DNA from: Rhodopseudomonas palustris
Lineage (GTDB): Bacteria; Pseudomonadota; Alphaproteobacteria; Rhizobiales; Xanthobacteraceae
Assembly: GCF_003226555.1 (NCBI RefSeq)
Contig: NZ_QKQS01000026.1
Location: 285,377-349,376 of the forward strand
Reading direction: 5' to 3'
DNA: 64,000 nt
Shown: positions 27,291 through 36,584 of the stretch, piece after piece
Layout: every line of letters starts with the position of its first letter
How positions within the stretch are numbered: position 1 is the stretch's first letter
Program-made: the position numbers and the translations under genes
The notes under the pieces: generated by a model
Databases searched by the model: none
Told to the model about the DNA's origin: nothing
The model's input: only the letters and a program-made list of their open reading frames with translations

Positions 27291-27902
27291 ATGGCGAAGC
27301 AAGGGCAGAGTTCATCGCACAATCTCGATGGCCTCACCGCGGCCGCGCGGGAGGCCGCGGAGAGCGCCGCCAAAGGCAAGGGCTTGCCGCCCGTGCATCT
27401 CTGGAACCCGCCGTTCTGCGGCGATCTCGACATGCGCATCGCGTCCGACGGAACCTGGTTCTATCTCGGCACGCCGATCGGGCGTCCGGCTTTGGTGCGG
27501 CTGTTCTCGACGGTTCTGAAGCGCGAAGGCGACAAGCACTTTCTGGTAACGCCGGTCGAGAAGGTCGGAATCACCGTCGATGATGCGCCGTTTCTCGCGG
27601 TCGAAATGGTGAAGGATCAGGACGAAAGTGGCCCGCTGCTGCGCTTTCGCACCAATGTCGACGACTGGGTGAGGTGCGACGGCGATCATCGGCTGCGGTT
27701 CGAGGTCGCCGCCGATGGCGGAGTGACTCCGTACCTTCACGTACGCGCAGACCTATGGGCCAAGGTGACACGCGCGGTGTATTACGATCTGGTTGACATC
27801 GGCGAGGAGCGAGTGGTCGATGGTCGCTCGATGTTCGGCATTGCCTCCGGCGGCGCATTCTTCGCCATGGCCGATGCCGAGCTGATGAGGGAAGCGCATT
27901 GA
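27291..27902 (+). CDS. DUF1285 family protein
   Basis: This 203-residue protein of the conserved DUF1285 family is predicted soluble and cytoplasmic. Recognisable segments are LPPVHLWNPPFCGDLDMRI, DGTWFYLGTPIGRPALVRLFSTVL and the C-terminal ASGGAFFAMAD. Function is unknown. It starts a tightly packed rightward operon: its stop overlaps the next start by four bases (TTGA), followed by ATGA overlaps into the next two genes. That linkage to a CoA pyrophosphatase and the tRNA CCA enzyme is shared with other Rhizobiales but gives no direct functional clue. Confidence 0.9.
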   Translation: MAKQGQSSSHNLDGLTAAAREAAESAAKGKGLPPVHLWNPPFCGDLDMRIASDGTWFYLGTPIGRPALVRLFSTVLKREGDKHFLVTPVEKVGITVDDAPFLAVEMVKDQDESGPLLRFRTNVDDWVRCDGDHRLRFEVAADGGVTPYLHVRADLWAKVTRAVYYDLVDIGEERVVDGRSMFGIASGGAFFAMADAELMREAH

Positions 27903-28576
27903 CCGGACCGATGACGGGAACGCAGTCTGCCAGCAGCAGCATCAGTTCGGCGGACTTCTTCGATCGTGCCCTGCGGCGGCTGCGATTCGAGGTGCCGGCG
28001 GCGCTCACCGACGCCGCCGTGATTCCGGCCACCGGCGATGCTGGCAACGACCAGATGCTGCGCACGATCGCGCAGGAGCGGCCGATCCGCCCCGCCGCGG
28101 TGCTGATTCCGGTGGTCGAGCACGCCGAACCGACCGTGCTGCTGACGATGCGGGCGGCGCATCTCAACGACCATGCCGGCCAGATCTCGTTTCCCGGCGG
28201 CAAGATCGACCCCACCGACCATTCGCCGCTCGACGCGGCGCTGCGCGAGGCCGAAGAAGAGATCGGGCTCGATCGTTCGTATGTGGAGCCGATCGGTTAT
28301 CTCGATGTCTACGGCACCAGCTTCGGTTTCCGGATTTTGCCGACCGTCGCGCGCGTGCGTCCGGGATTCGAGCTGACCATCAACAAATCGGAAGTCGACG
28401 ACGCCTTCGAAGTACCACTCGCGTTCCTGATGGATCCCGGCAATCATCAGTTGCACAGCAAGGAGTTCCGCGGCGCGCTACGTTCCTACTACGCGATGCC
28501 GTTCGCCGAGCGTTACATCTGGGGAGCGACCGCCGGCATCCTGCGCGCGCTGTACGAGCGGGTCTGCCTGCCATGA
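27899..28576 (+). CDS. NUDIX hydrolase, CoA pyrophosphatase type (NudL-like)
   Basis: This 225-residue enzyme of the CoAse subgroup should split CoA or acyl-CoA into 3',5'-ADP and phosphopantetheine. The diagnostic UPF0035 motif LLTMRAAHLNDHAGQISFPGG precedes the NUDIX box, where FPGGKIDPTD and ALREAEEEIGL carry the Mg-binding glutamates. The start is taken as TTG at 27899, overlapping the DUF1285 stop, because AGGGA sits 7 bases upstream. An ATG at 27911 would shorten it by four residues. The stop overlaps the next ATG (ATGA). Confidence 0.92.
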   Translation: MTGPMTGTQSASSSISSADFFDRALRRLRFEVPAALTDAAVIPATGDAGNDQMLRTIAQERPIRPAAVLIPVVEHAEPTVLLTMRAAHLNDHAGQISFPGGKIDPTDHSPLDAALREAEEEIGLDRSYVEPIGYLDVYGTSFGFRILPTVARVRPGFELTINKSEVDDAFEVPLAFLMDPGNHQLHSKEFRGALRSYYAMPFAERYIWGATAGILRALYERVCLP

Positions 28577-28836
28577 TTCGGACGGTGCTCACCGAGCTTG
28601 GAATTTTCCTCATACCTTTCGTGCTCTACGCGATCTTCCTGATCGCCACGCGAGCCGCAATGCTGCATCCTGCGTCCTGGCCGCTGCGCGTGGTCGGGTG
28701 GCTGACGGCGGCGGCTCTGGTGCTGGTGATCCTGAGCTTGTTGCTGTTGGTGCAATATTCGGGTGCACCGCCGGGAGCGACCTATGTGCCGGCACATCTG
28801 GAGGACGGCAGGCTGGTGCCTGGGGTAGAGAAATGA
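28573..28836 (+). CDS. Small two-helix membrane protein (DUF6111-like)
   Basis: This 87-residue protein is almost entirely two hydrophobic helices (about residues 8-30 and 38-62) with a short polar tail (YVPAHLEDGRLVPGVEK). It is coupled by ATGA overlaps to the NUDIX gene before it and the CCA enzyme after it, which strongly supports that it is real. No catalytic motif is visible. Function is unknown. Confidence 0.82.
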   Translation: MIRTVLTELGIFLIPFVLYAIFLIATRAAMLHPASWPLRVVGWLTAAALVLVILSLLLLVQYSGAPPGATYVPAHLEDGRLVPGVEK

Positions 28837-30089
28837 CCGACGTGCCGGTGCGTAGCGATGCACCGTGGTTGCATACGGGACCAGCGGCGCGGGTGCTCGG
28901 GCTGCTGAACGGCGACGGCGAAGAGGCGCGGGTGGTCGGCGGCGCCGTGCGCAACGCGCTGCTCGGTCAGCCGATCGGCGACATCGACATCGCCACGACC
29001 GCACTTCCGGAAGAGGTGATCCGCCGCGCCAAGGCCGGTGGCATCAAGGCGGTGCCCACGGGGATTGAGCACGGCACCGTGACGCTGGTGCTCGAAGGTC
29101 GCGGATTCGAAATCACCACGCTGCGCGAAGACGTCGAGACCTTCGGCCGCAAGGCCAAGGTGGCGTTCGGGCGCGACTGGGAGCGCGATGCGCAGCGCCG
29201 TGATTTCACCGTTAATGCCTTGTCGATGTCGGCCGACGGCACCGTGCACGATTATGTCGGCGGTCTCGCCGACATCGCCACGCGGCGGGTGCGCTTCATC
29301 GGCGATCCGGATCAGCGTATCGCCGAGGACTACTTGCGTATTCTGCGCTTCTTCCGCATCCACGCCGCCTACGGCGTCGGCGCGCCGGACCGCGACGCGT
29401 ATTTGGCCTGCATCCGCGGCCGCTGCGGTGTTTCGACGCTGTCGGCCGAACGGCTGCGGATGGAAATGCTGAAGCTGATGGTTGCCGACGGCGCCGAGGC
29501 CTCGGTGGTGGCGATGGCCGATGGCGGGCTGCTGCTCGCCGTGCTCGGCGGCGTCACCTACCTCGGTGTCTTCGCGGCGATGATCGGCGCCGAACGCGCG
29601 CTCGGACTCGAGCCCGATCCGGTGCGGCGGCTCGGCGCGCTGGCCGTGGCGGTGACCGAAGATGCGAAGCGAATAGCGCAGCGGCTGCGGCTGTCGAATG
29701 CAGAGGCCAAGCGCCTCGACTCGATGGGCCACCGCTGGTGGCGGCTCGCCGGCATGGACGAGGCGACTGCGCGGCGGCGGCTGTATCGGCTCGGCGAAGC
29801 GCGGTTCCACGACCGCATGATGCTGGCCTGGGCGCGCGCCGGCCGCGCCGCCGATCCGGCGCCGTGGCGCCAGTCGATCGCGCTGCCGCAGCGCTGGCAG
29901 CCGCCGACCTTTCCGCTCAAGGCTGCAGACTTCCTCGCCCGCGGCTTTGCCGCCGGGCCGGCGCTGGGGCATGTCCTGACTCTTGCCGAAGATGCCTGGC
30001 TGGCGGCCGATTTCCCACTCGATCCGGCCGCGCTCCGCACCATCGCAGACCAGACCGCCGCACGGTTCGCGCGCGATCATCTGCTGTAG
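28833..30089 (+). CDS. cca: CCA tRNA nucleotidyltransferase / poly(A) polymerase family
   Basis: This 418-residue class II nucleotidyltransferase adds or repairs the 3'-terminal CCA of tRNAs. Motifs appear in order: GGAVRNALLGQPIGDIDIATT with the metal-binding GDID, RRDFTVNAL, RFIGDPDQRIAEDYLRILRFFR, and a helical C-terminal body with the variable tRNA-binding domain. The ATG at 28833 overlaps the upstream stop (ATGA). A longer open frame exists upstream but lies within the previous gene. It ends the operon and is convergent with the YodC-like gene. Poly(A) polymerase activity cannot be excluded from sequence alone. Confidence 0.93.
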   Translation: MTDVPVRSDAPWLHTGPAARVLGLLNGDGEEARVVGGAVRNALLGQPIGDIDIATTALPEEVIRRAKAGGIKAVPTGIEHGTVTLVLEGRGFEITTLREDVETFGRKAKVAFGRDWERDAQRRDFTVNALSMSADGTVHDYVGGLADIATRRVRFIGDPDQRIAEDYLRILRFFRIHAAYGVGAPDRDAYLACIRGRCGVSTLSAERLRMEMLKLMVADGAEASVVAMADGGLLLAVLGGVTYLGVFAAMIGAERALGLEPDPVRRLGALAVAVTEDAKRIAQRLRLSNAEAKRLDSMGHRWWRLAGMDEATARRRLYRLGEARFHDRMMLAWARAGRAADPAPWRQSIALPQRWQPPTFPLKAADFLARGFAAGPALGHVLTLAEDAWLAADFPLDPAALRTIADQTAARFARDHLL

Positions 30090-30211
30090 TCGCAGCGACG
30101 ATTAGCAAGGAAGAAAGCGCCGGAGCCGAACAACGCCATGCTCGTCTGGAAACTACGCGACCGCGTGCTGATCCGCGGCCGCGCCAGTCATGGCGAAGAG
30201 AGCCTGCTCGT

Positions 30212-30436
30212 TCAGGCGACCTTGGTCTGTTCGTCGTCGAGATCGTCTTCGTCTTCATCATCGTCGTCGACTTCGACGGTGATCGAGTCGAGCACGGCGA
30301 GCGGCAGGGTTTCGCGGAACAGATCGCCGTCCTCGCCCATCCACACACAGGTCGCGCTGTCGTTGCTGGCTTCCGCCACCGTCATCGCCTGGCCGCCGGA
30401 TTTCAGCATGACGATATCGCCCGGTTTCAAGTCCAT
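30212..30436 (-). CDS. YodC/DUF2158-like small protein with acidic tail
   Basis: This 74-residue protein opens with the DUF2158 motif FKxGD-like DLKPGDIVMLKSGGQAMTV and contains CVWMGEDGDLFRETLP, the typical small-barrel pattern of YodC. The last 20 residues are a strongly acidic run (VDDDDEDEDDLDDE) not seen in E. coli YodC. Function is unknown. It is convergent with cca and lies 77 bases downstream of the queE stop, on the same strand. Confidence 0.8.
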   Translation of the reverse strand: MDLKPGDIVMLKSGGQAMTVAEASNDSATCVWMGEDGDLFRETLPLAVLDSITVEVDDDDEDEDDLDDEQTKVA

Positions 30437-30513
30437 GGTCGGCTCCTGCTCGGTTGTTGACCCTGCGGCGAGCCTAGCGATTCGTCATGACAGCCCGATC
30501 ACGCCGGCGCGAG

Positions 30514-31146
30514 CTATCTGATGCCGGTGATCTTGTGGGTCTGCAGGCTGAGTCGCCATTGCGGATGTTTCAGGCAGTAAGCGATCGCCCGCGTGGTATT
30601 GTCGTCGCGCTCGGGACCGTCCATCGGCTGCAGTGAGAACCGCGCGAAGTCGAGCGCGGCGAATGCCTCCGGCAGAGCGCCTTGCTGCGGGTACACCAGC
30701 TTCAACTCATCGCCGCGGCGGATCCGCAGTTCGGCGCCCGCCTTCGGGCTGACGCACAGCCAGTCGATCCCGTTCGGCGGCTCGATGGTGCCGTTGGTCT
30801 CGACGCCGATTTCGAAACCGCGCGCGTGCAGTGCAGCGATCAGTTCGGCGTCGAGCTGCAGCAGCGGTTCGCCGCCGGTGATCACCACGTAGCGGTCGCG
30901 CGGCTCGCCGATCCATTGATCGGAGATGGTCTCGGCGAGGGCGTCGGCGCCGGCATAGCGGCCGCCGAGCGTGCCGTCGGTGCCGATGAAGTCCGTATCG
31001 CAGAATTTGCAGATCGCCTGGTCGCGGTCCTGCTCGCGTCCGGTCCACAGATTGCAGCCCGCAAACCGGCAGAACACGGCTGCGCGGCCCGCATGGGCGC
31101 CTTCGCCCTGCAGCGTCAGAAAGATCTCCTTAACCGCGTAGCTCAC
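30514..31146 (-). CDS. queE: 7-carboxy-7-deazaguanine synthase
   Basis: This 210-residue radical SAM enzyme converts 6-carboxytetrahydropterin to 7-carboxy-7-deazaguanine in queuosine synthesis. The cluster cysteines are Cys31, Cys46 and Cys49, a CX14CX2C spacing known for a QueE subgroup in place of the standard CX3CX2C. EIFLTLQGEG, FCRFAGCNLW and VITGGEPLLQ are family hallmarks. It follows trmL by 12 bases in the leftward direction, so both are likely cotranscribed. The other queuosine genes are not in the window. Confidence 0.94.
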   Translation of the reverse strand: MSYAVKEIFLTLQGEGAHAGRAAVFCRFAGCNLWTGREQDRDQAICKFCDTDFIGTDGTLGGRYAGADALAETISDQWIGEPRDRYVVITGGEPLLQLDAELIAALHARGFEIGVETNGTIEPPNGIDWLCVSPKAGAELRIRRGDELKLVYPQQGALPEAFAALDFARFSLQPMDGPERDDNTTRAIAYCLKHPQWRLSLQTHKITGIR

Positions 31147-31158
31147 CCGCGTTTGTCC

Positions 31159-31614
31159 TCACTGCTCGAACTGGATTTGCCGCAGCGCCTCGCCGGTCAC
31201 CATCGCGGCGGCCATTGCGACGTTGAGCGAGCGCAGGCCGGGCTTCATGGGAATTACTACCTTGGCGTCGGCGGCCGCGGCGACGTCGTCCGGCACTCCG
31301 GCGCTTTCCCGGCCGAGCATCAGCACGTCAGTCGGCTGGTAACGCTGTTCGAAATAAGGCCTTTCTCCTTTGGTCGTAAGTAAAATCAGCCGGCAACCCG
31401 TGTTTTCCCGCCATTGCTCGAATTTTGACCAGGAATCGTGCCGAACGATGCTGACCTGATCCAGGTAGTCCATCCCGGCACGGCGGAAATGCCGATCCGA
31501 AATCGGGAAGCCGGCCGGCTCGATGATGTGCGCTTCGACGTTCAAACACGCGCAAAACCGAAGAATAGTGCCGGTGTTCTGAGGGATATCGGGTTGAAAC
31601 AAGGCGATCCGCAT
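31159..31614 (-). CDS. trmL: tRNA (cytidine-34/uridine-34-2'-O)-methyltransferase
   Basis: This 151-residue SPOUT methyltransferase modifies the wobble ribose of tRNA-Leu isoacceptors. Sequence signs are ALFQPDIPQNTGTILR, the knot segment LMLGRESAGVPDDV and the C-terminal MKPGLRSLNVAMAAAMV. Length fits TrmL. It is divergent from petA across 276 bases that carry the petA promoter region; I could not pick out a convincing promoter there. Confidence 0.94.
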   Translation of the reverse strand: MRIALFQPDIPQNTGTILRFCACLNVEAHIIEPAGFPISDRHFRRAGMDYLDQVSIVRHDSWSKFEQWRENTGCRLILLTTKGERPYFEQRYQPTDVLMLGRESAGVPDDVAAAADAKVVIPMKPGLRSLNVAMAAAMVTGEALRQIQFEQ

Positions 31615-31890
31615 CCCGTAATGCTCCCTATCAACTGAACGATAACGCGCGGTGTGTCACAGCACGTCTTCGAATCGATCGAGGCGCGCCAATTAGCCCT
31701 TCGCGGGCTTGCGCTCTACCGGCAAGGGTGCCAATAGAACGATTCTGGACTGTCTGTTCTACCCGACCGGCCATGACAAGCGGCCCGGGGCATGTTGAAG
31801 GCCGCCGATCTCGCGACCTCCCCGGGCGATCGTCTCGCAAGCTTTGCCGAGAGCGCTGTGCCGGTCGCAGAGATGAAAGGGCTTTGGATC

Positions 31891-32418
31891 GTGACGACAG
31901 AGGCTTCGGCGGAACCGACACGCCGTGATTTTCTCTACATCGCAACCGGCGCGGTTGCCGCCGTCGGTGCGGCGGCCGCGGTGTGGCCGTTCATCTCGCA
32001 GATGAACCCGGACGCGTCGACCATCGCCGCCGGCGCGCCGATCGAAGTCGATCTGACCCCGATCGCTGAAGGTCAGGACATCAAGGTGTTCTGGCGCGGT
32101 CAGCCGATCTACATCATGAACCGCACCAAGAAGCAGGTCGAGGAAGCGCGCAACACGCCGCTGTCCGACCTCAAGGATCCGCAGACCGATCAGGCGCGGA
32201 CCAAGGAAGGCCACGAGAACTGGCTGGTGGTGGTCGGCATCTGCACCCATCTGGGCTGCATCCCGATCGCGCACGAAGGCAAGTACGACGGCTTCTTCTG
32301 CCCTTGCCACGGCTCGCAGTACGACAGCTCCGGGCGCATTCGCCAGGGGCCGGCGCCGCTCAACCTGCCGATTCCCCCCTATCAATTCGTCTCCGACAGC
32401 AAAGTCCAGATCGGCTGA
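31891..32418 (+). CDS. petA: Cytochrome bc1 complex Rieske iron-sulfur subunit
   Basis: This 175-residue Rieske protein of the ubiquinol-cytochrome c oxidoreductase accepts an electron from ubiquinol at the Qo site. It has a Tat-type twin arginine (TRRDFLYIA, Arg11-Arg12), one membrane anchor, and the [2Fe-2S] boxes CTHLGC (118-123) and CPCHGS (137-142). The start is taken as GTG at 31891, with AAAGGG 9 bases upstream, because homologues begin MTT and continue TRRDF. An upstream open frame from 31792 is less likely. It is followed 40 bases later by fbcH, the standard petA-fbcH operon of this bacterial group. Confidence 0.94.
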   Translation: MTTEASAEPTRRDFLYIATGAVAAVGAAAAVWPFISQMNPDASTIAAGAPIEVDLTPIAEGQDIKVFWRGQPIYIMNRTKKQVEEARNTPLSDLKDPQTDQARTKEGHENWLVVVGICTHLGCIPIAHEGKYDGFFCPCHGSQYDSSGRIRQGPAPLNLPIPPYQFVSDSKVQIG

Positions 32419-32458
32419 CGTTCCCGTGCGCCGTACCATTGCTTACTAGGATCGCATC

Positions 32459-34525
32459 ATGAGCGGACCCTCGACCTATCAGCCACAAAGCCCCTTGATG
32501 AAGTGGCTGGAGCAGCGACTGCCGATCGCCGGCCTCGTTCATTCCTCCTTCATCGCCTACCCGACGCCGCGTAACCTGAACTACTGGTGGACGTTCGGCG
32601 CCATCCTGTCGATGATGTTGGCGGTGCAGATCGTCACCGGCATCGTGCTGGCCATGCACTACACCCCGCACGTCGACCTCGCCTTCGACTCGGTCGAGCG
32701 GATCGTGCGTGACGTCAACTACGGCTGGCTGCTGCGCAACATGCATGCGGCGGGCGCGTCGATGTTCTTCATCGCCGTCTACGTCCACATGCTCCGCGGT
32801 CTGTACTACGGCTCCTACAAGGCGCCGCGCGAAGTGTTGTGGATCCTCGGCGTCATCATCTACCTGCTGATGATGGCGACCGGCTTCATGGGTTACGTGC
32901 TGCCGTGGGGCCAGATGAGCTTCTGGGGCGCCACCGTGATCACCAACCTGTTCTCGGCGTTCCCGGTGGTCGGCGACAGCATCGTGACGCTGCTCTGGGG
33001 CGGTTACTCGGTCGGCAACCCGACCCTGAACCGGTTCTTCTCGCTGCACTACCTGCTGCCCTTCGTGATCGCCGGCGTGGTCGTGCTTCACGTCTGGGCA
33101 CTGCACGTCACCGGCCAGAACAACCCGGCCGGCGTCGAGCCGAAGACCGAGAAGGACACCGTTGCATTCACGCCTTACGCGACCCTCAAGGACGTGTTCG
33201 GCATGTCGTGCTTCCTGGTGTTCTACTCCTGGTTCATCTTCTACATGCCGAACTACCTCGGCGACGCCGAGAACTACGTTCCGGCCAACCCGGGCGTGAC
33301 GCCGGCGCACATCGTGCCCGAATGGTACTACCTGCCGTTCTACGCGATCCTGCGTTCGATCCCGAACAAGCTGCTGGGCGTCATCGCGATGTTCGGCGCG
33401 ATCATCGTGCTGTTGTTCCTGCCCTGGCTGGACAGCTGCAAGGTGCGCTCGTCGCGCTATCGGCCGATTGCCAAGCGCTTCTTCTGGGGCTTCGTGGTGA
33501 CCTGCCTGATGCTCGGCTGGCTCGGATCGAAGCCGGCGGAAGGCATCTACACCACGCTCGCGCAGGTCTTCACCTTCTGCTACTTCGCCTACTTCCTGAT
33601 CGTGCTCCCGGTGCTGGGTCGGATGGAAAAGACCTTGCCGCTGCCGAACTCGATCGCCGAAGACGTGCTCAACAAGGGCAAGGTGACCAAGGCGGTGGCC
33701 GGCCTCGTGGCGGTGCTGTTCGCGGGCGGCCTAATGGTCGGCGGCGTGCAGCCGGCCAAGGCGTCGGAAGGCGGCGAGAATCCGCCGTCGCTGGAATGGA
33801 GCTTTGCAGGTCCGTTCGGCACCTACGATCGCGCCCAGCTGCAGCGTGGCTTCAAGATCTACAAGGAAGTCTGCTCCAACTGCCACTCGCTGAAGCTGTT
33901 GCAGTACCGCAACCTCGCCGAGCCGGGTGGCCCGAGCTTCACCGTCGAGCAGGCCAAGGCGATCGCGGCCGAAGCTCAGATCAAGGACGGTCCGAACGAT
34001 CAGGGTGAGATGTTCGAACGTCCCGGCCGGCTCGCCGACACCTTCCACTCGCCGTTCCCGAACGAGCAGGCGGCCCGTGCGGCCAACGGTGGTGCGGTTC
34101 CGCCGGACATGTCGCTGCTGGCCAAGGCACGCACTTATCCGCGCGGCTTCCCGCAGTTCGTCTTCGACTTCTTCACTCAGTTCCAGGAGCAGGGCCCGAA
34201 CTACATCGCCGCGCTGCTGCAGGGCTACGAAGACACCCCGCCGGAAGGCTTCAATCTCCCGGACGGCTCGTTCTACAACAAGTGGTATCCGGGCCATTCG
34301 ATCAAGATGCCGCCGCCGATCCAGGCCGGCATGGTGACCTACGACGACGGTACGCCGGAAACGCTCGAGCAGTATGCCAAGGACGTGACCTCGTTCTTGA
34401 TGTGGGCCGCCGAGCCGCACATGGAGGCCCGCAAGCGCCTCGGTCTGCAGGTGATGATCTTCCTGATCATCCTCTCCGGCCTGCTGTACTTCACCAAGCG
34501 CAAGGTGTGGTCGAACGTCCACTAA
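32459..34525 (+). CDS. fbcH: Cytochrome b/c1 fusion polyprotein of the bc1 complex
   Basis: This 688-residue fusion encodes cytochrome b and then cytochrome c1. The b part has the haem ligands His96, His110, His197 and His211, the Qo motif [16 protein letters not shown], and about nine membrane helices. An internal signal-like helix ([17 protein letters not shown], then AKASEGG near residue 435) precedes the c1 part, whose haem c site is CSNCH at 472-476. A C-terminal anchor ([15 protein letters not shown]) follows. In Bradyrhizobium the equivalent FbcH polyprotein is cut by signal peptidase into the two mature cytochromes, and the same is expected here. A strong terminator follows at 34554. 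Confidence 0.97.
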   Translation: MSGPSTYQPQSPLMKWLEQRLPIAGLVHSSFIAYPTPRNLNYWWTFGAILSMMLAVQIVTGIVLAMHYTPHVDLAFDSVERIVRDVNYGWLLRNMHAAGASMFFIAVYVHMLRGLYYGSYKAPREVLWILGVIIYLLMMATGFMGYVLPWGQMSFWGATVITNLFSAFPVVGDSIVTLLWGGYSVGNPTLNRFFSLHYLLPFVIAGVVVLHVWALHVTGQNNPAGVEPKTEKDTVAFTPYATLKDVFGMSCFLVFYSWFIFYMPNYLGDAENYVPANPGVTPAHIVPEWYYLPFYAILRSIPNKLLGVIAMFGAIIVLLFLPWLDSCKVRSSRYRPIAKRFFWGFVVTCLMLGWLGSKPAEGIYTTLAQVFTFCYFAYFLIVLPVLGRMEKTLPLPNSIAEDVLNKGKVTKAVAGLVAVLFAGGLMVGGVQPAKASEGGENPPSLEWSFAGPFGTYDRAQLQRGFKIYKEVCSNCHSLKLLQYRNLAEPGGPSFTVEQAKAIAAEAQIKDGPNDQGEMFERPGRLADTFHSPFPNEQAARAANGGAVPPDMSLLAKARTYPRGFPQFVFDFFTQFQEQGPNYIAALLQGYEDTPPEGFNLPDGSFYNKWYPGHSIKMPPPIQAGMVTYDDGTPETLEQYAKDVTSFLMWAAEPHMEARKRLGLQVMIFLIILSGLLYFTKRKVWSNVH

Positions 34526-34553
34526 TCGGACTGGTCGTCGCTATCGAGACAGG

Positions 34554-34577
34554 AAAGCCCCTTCGGGGGCTTTTTTG
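34554..34577 (+). terminator. Rho-independent terminator of petA-fbcH
   Basis: A perfect AAAGCCCC/GGGGCTTT stem with a TTCG tetraloop is followed by a T-run (TTTTTTGTTG). It lies 28 bases after the fbcH stop codon. Confidence 0.93.
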
Positions 34578-34679
34578 TTGTCCGCATCTCACAGCGTGAT
34601 GCGTCGCAGCGATTGCATCCGGCGTCTGCTCCGGACAAAATAATCAAAAGCATTTGCATGTAACCCGCGAGGAGGCACC

Positions 34680-35354
34680 ATGGGCACGCTGATCACTTTC
34701 AAACGTCCGGACGGCAAGGAAGCCAGCGGCTATCTCGCCAACTCCGCCAGCGGCAATGCACCGGGCGTGGTGGTGATTCAGGAATGGTGGGGGCTGTCCG
34801 AGCAGATCAAGGGACTGACCGATCGCTTCGCGCATGCCGGCTTCGATGCTCTGGCACCCGACCTCTATAACGGCACGGTGGTGCCGTATCACGACACGGA
34901 CGCCGCCAACAAAGAGATGAGTTCGCTGGACTTCATGGATGCCACCACCCAGACGGTGCGCGGCGCGGTGAACTATCTGTCACGCAACGGCGCCAAGGTC
35001 GGCCTCACCGGCTTCTGCCTCGGCGGCGCGGTGACGGTGATCGGCGCTTGCAAGATCCCCGAGCTGAGCGCTGCGGTGGTGTTCTACGGCATTCCGCCGG
35101 AGCAGGCCGCCAAGCCGTCGGAAGTGCGAGTGCCGATGCAGGGTCACTTTGCCAATCGCGACGATTGGTGCACCCCGCAGGTGGTCGACGCATTCGAGAA
35201 GGGCCTGAAGGACGCCGGCAAGTCGGCCGAGTTCTTCCGCTACGAGGCCGACCACGCCTTCGTCAATGAGCAGCGCGCGGCGGTGCATGATCGTGCGGCG
35301 GCGGAACTGGCGTGGACTCGTGCGACGCAGTTCTTTGGAAAGCATCTCACGTGA
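34680..35354 (+). CDS. Dienelactone hydrolase family protein
   Basis: This 224-residue alpha/beta hydrolase has the dienelactone-hydrolase arrangement: Cys113 nucleophile in GFCLGG, an acid in the NRDDWCTP segment, and a His in ADHAFVNE. Glu35 in QEWWGL matches the glutamate that holds the cysteine in the resting enzyme. Classical members open dienelactones in chloroaromatic breakdown, but the family is broad and no catabolic genes adjoin, so the substrate is open. GAGGAGG lies six bases before the ATG at 34680. It is transcribed alone after the fbcH terminator. Confidence 0.9.
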   Translation: MGTLITFKRPDGKEASGYLANSASGNAPGVVVIQEWWGLSEQIKGLTDRFAHAGFDALAPDLYNGTVVPYHDTDAANKEMSSLDFMDATTQTVRGAVNYLSRNGAKVGLTGFCLGGAVTVIGACKIPELSAAVVFYGIPPEQAAKPSEVRVPMQGHFANRDDWCTPQVVDAFEKGLKDAGKSAEFFRYEADHAFVNEQRAAVHDRAAAELAWTRATQFFGKHLT

Positions 35355-35444
35355 CACCGGTCAGCCGGTAAAATTTGAGTATTCGGCTGAAGATTTGGCA
35401 GATCGGTTTGCTGCGATAACGTCGGCCTACGCCACGAGGACAGC

Positions 35445-35663
35445 ATGCTTGAAAAAGTCTTAACTCCGGATCTCCGAAACGTCGTCGATCTCGCCAGCTA
35501 CCGAGCCAAGCCGCTCGGCATTCGGGGAGACGCGGGACGCCGGTGCAGACACTGCGGAGCGGCGCTGCTCGATGACGAGTCGGAGGACGATTGCTCGAGT
35601 GCTGGGGTTGCCCTCCAGTCGCCGGCCCGCCGGCGGCCGACACGTGTGTTCCGCGCAGACTGA
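35445..35663 (+). CDS. Small conserved-looking protein with Cys-rich centre
   Basis: This 72-residue frame has AGGA six bases before its ATG. The centre reads CRHCGAALLDDESEDDC, with Cys34, Cys37 and Cys50, which looks like a partial zinc ribbon. The start MLEKVLTPDLRNVVDLASYR is regular and amphipathic. I recall similar short proteins in Bradyrhizobium relatives but cannot verify this. It lies in a 453-base gap between the dienelactone hydrolase and the leftward SDR and is followed by a hairpin at 35735. Function is unknown. Confidence 0.5.
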   Translation: MLEKVLTPDLRNVVDLASYRAKPLGIRGDAGRRCRHCGAALLDDESEDDCSSAGVALQSPARRRPTRVFRAD

Positions 35664-35734
35664 TTTGATGACGACCGGCGTAGCGGCCGCAAGCCGCCGC
35701 GCCGCATCCAGCAAAATCGATGCGATCGTCTCAG

Positions 35735-35775
35735 CGCCCCGTTTCCGATGCTTTCGGAAGCGGGGCGTTGGTCTT
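35735..35775. terminator. Hairpin between small ORF and convergent SDR gene
   Basis: CGCCCCG at 35735-35741 pairs with CGGGGCG at 35761-35767, and the inner bases TTTCCGA and TTCGGAA extend the stem imperfectly. GTTGGTCTTT follows on the plus strand. Position between convergent genes suggests a bidirectional terminator. Confidence 0.65.
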
Positions 35776-35807
35776 TGGCGAGGGCTGGCCGAAGACCCGC
35801 CGCAGGA

Positions 35808-36584
35808 TCAGACGTGCTGACCGCCGTTGATGTGGATCTCGGCGCCGTTCACATAGGACGACGTCTCGGTGCACAGCACGTAGATGATCTTCGCGACTTC
35901 GTCCGGCGTGCCGAGCCGGCGCATCGGGATCTGCTCCTCGACGATCTTCTCGGTGCCCGGCGACAGGATCGAGGTGTCGATCTCGCCCGGCGCGATCGAA
36001 TTCACCCGGACGCCGACATGGCCGAAGTCGGCCGCCATCTCCCGCGTCAGCCCGGCGAGCGCCGCTTTCGAGGTGCCGTAGGCCGCGCCCGCGAACGGGT
36101 GGACCCGCGAGCCGGCGATCGAGGTGACGTTCACCACCGAGCCCTTGGCCGCCTTCAATTCCTCGATCAGTCCCCGCGCCATCATGATCGGCGCGAAGAA
36201 GTTCACCCGGAACACGTGCTCCCAGGTGTCGAGGTCGGTGTCGATGGTGCCGAGCCGTCCGCCGCCGGCCGCCTTCGGCGAGATCGCGGCGTTGTTGACC
36301 AGCGCGTGCAGCACGCCGCCGTCGAGCCGTTCGCGGATTTCGTCGATGCCGCGCAGCGTGTCGGCGCGGTCGCCGAGGTCGATCTGGATGTGATCCTCGG
36401 GCCCCGCACCCCACGGGCATTGTTCGGGAAACGGATGGCGCGAGCAGGTGATCACCCGCCAGCCGGCGCTGGAGAAGCGGATCACCGTGGCATGACCGAT
36501 GCCGCGACTGGCGCCGGTCAGAATCATGGTCCGGCGCGGCGCGTTGCTCTCGGGCTGGCGCGGCTTCAGGGAGTCGGGGCTCAT
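35808..36584 (-). CDS. SDR-family NAD(P)-dependent oxidoreductase
   Basis: This 258-residue classical short-chain dehydrogenase has the nucleotide loop TGASRGIG near residue 23, NNAA, the catalytic Ser in VTSIAGS and YGTSK as the Tyr-x3-Lys pair, ending in HINGGQHV. It should interconvert an alcohol and a ketone or reduce a keto group. The substrate is unknown. The start overlaps the pdxH stop as ATGA, so it is translationally coupled to vitamin B6 salvage. That linkage is suggestive, but no pyridoxal-specific feature is visible. Confidence 0.9.
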   Translation of the reverse strand: MSPDSLKPRQPESNAPRRTMILTGASRGIGHATVIRFSSAGWRVITCSRHPFPEQCPWGAGPEDHIQIDLGDRADTLRGIDEIRERLDGGVLHALVNNAAISPKAAGGGRLGTIDTDLDTWEHVFRVNFFAPIMMARGLIEELKAAKGSVVNVTSIAGSRVHPFAGAAYGTSKAALAGLTREMAADFGHVGVRVNSIAPGEIDTSILSPGTEKIVEEQIPMRRLGTPDEVAKIIYVLCTETSSYVNGAEIHINGGQHV

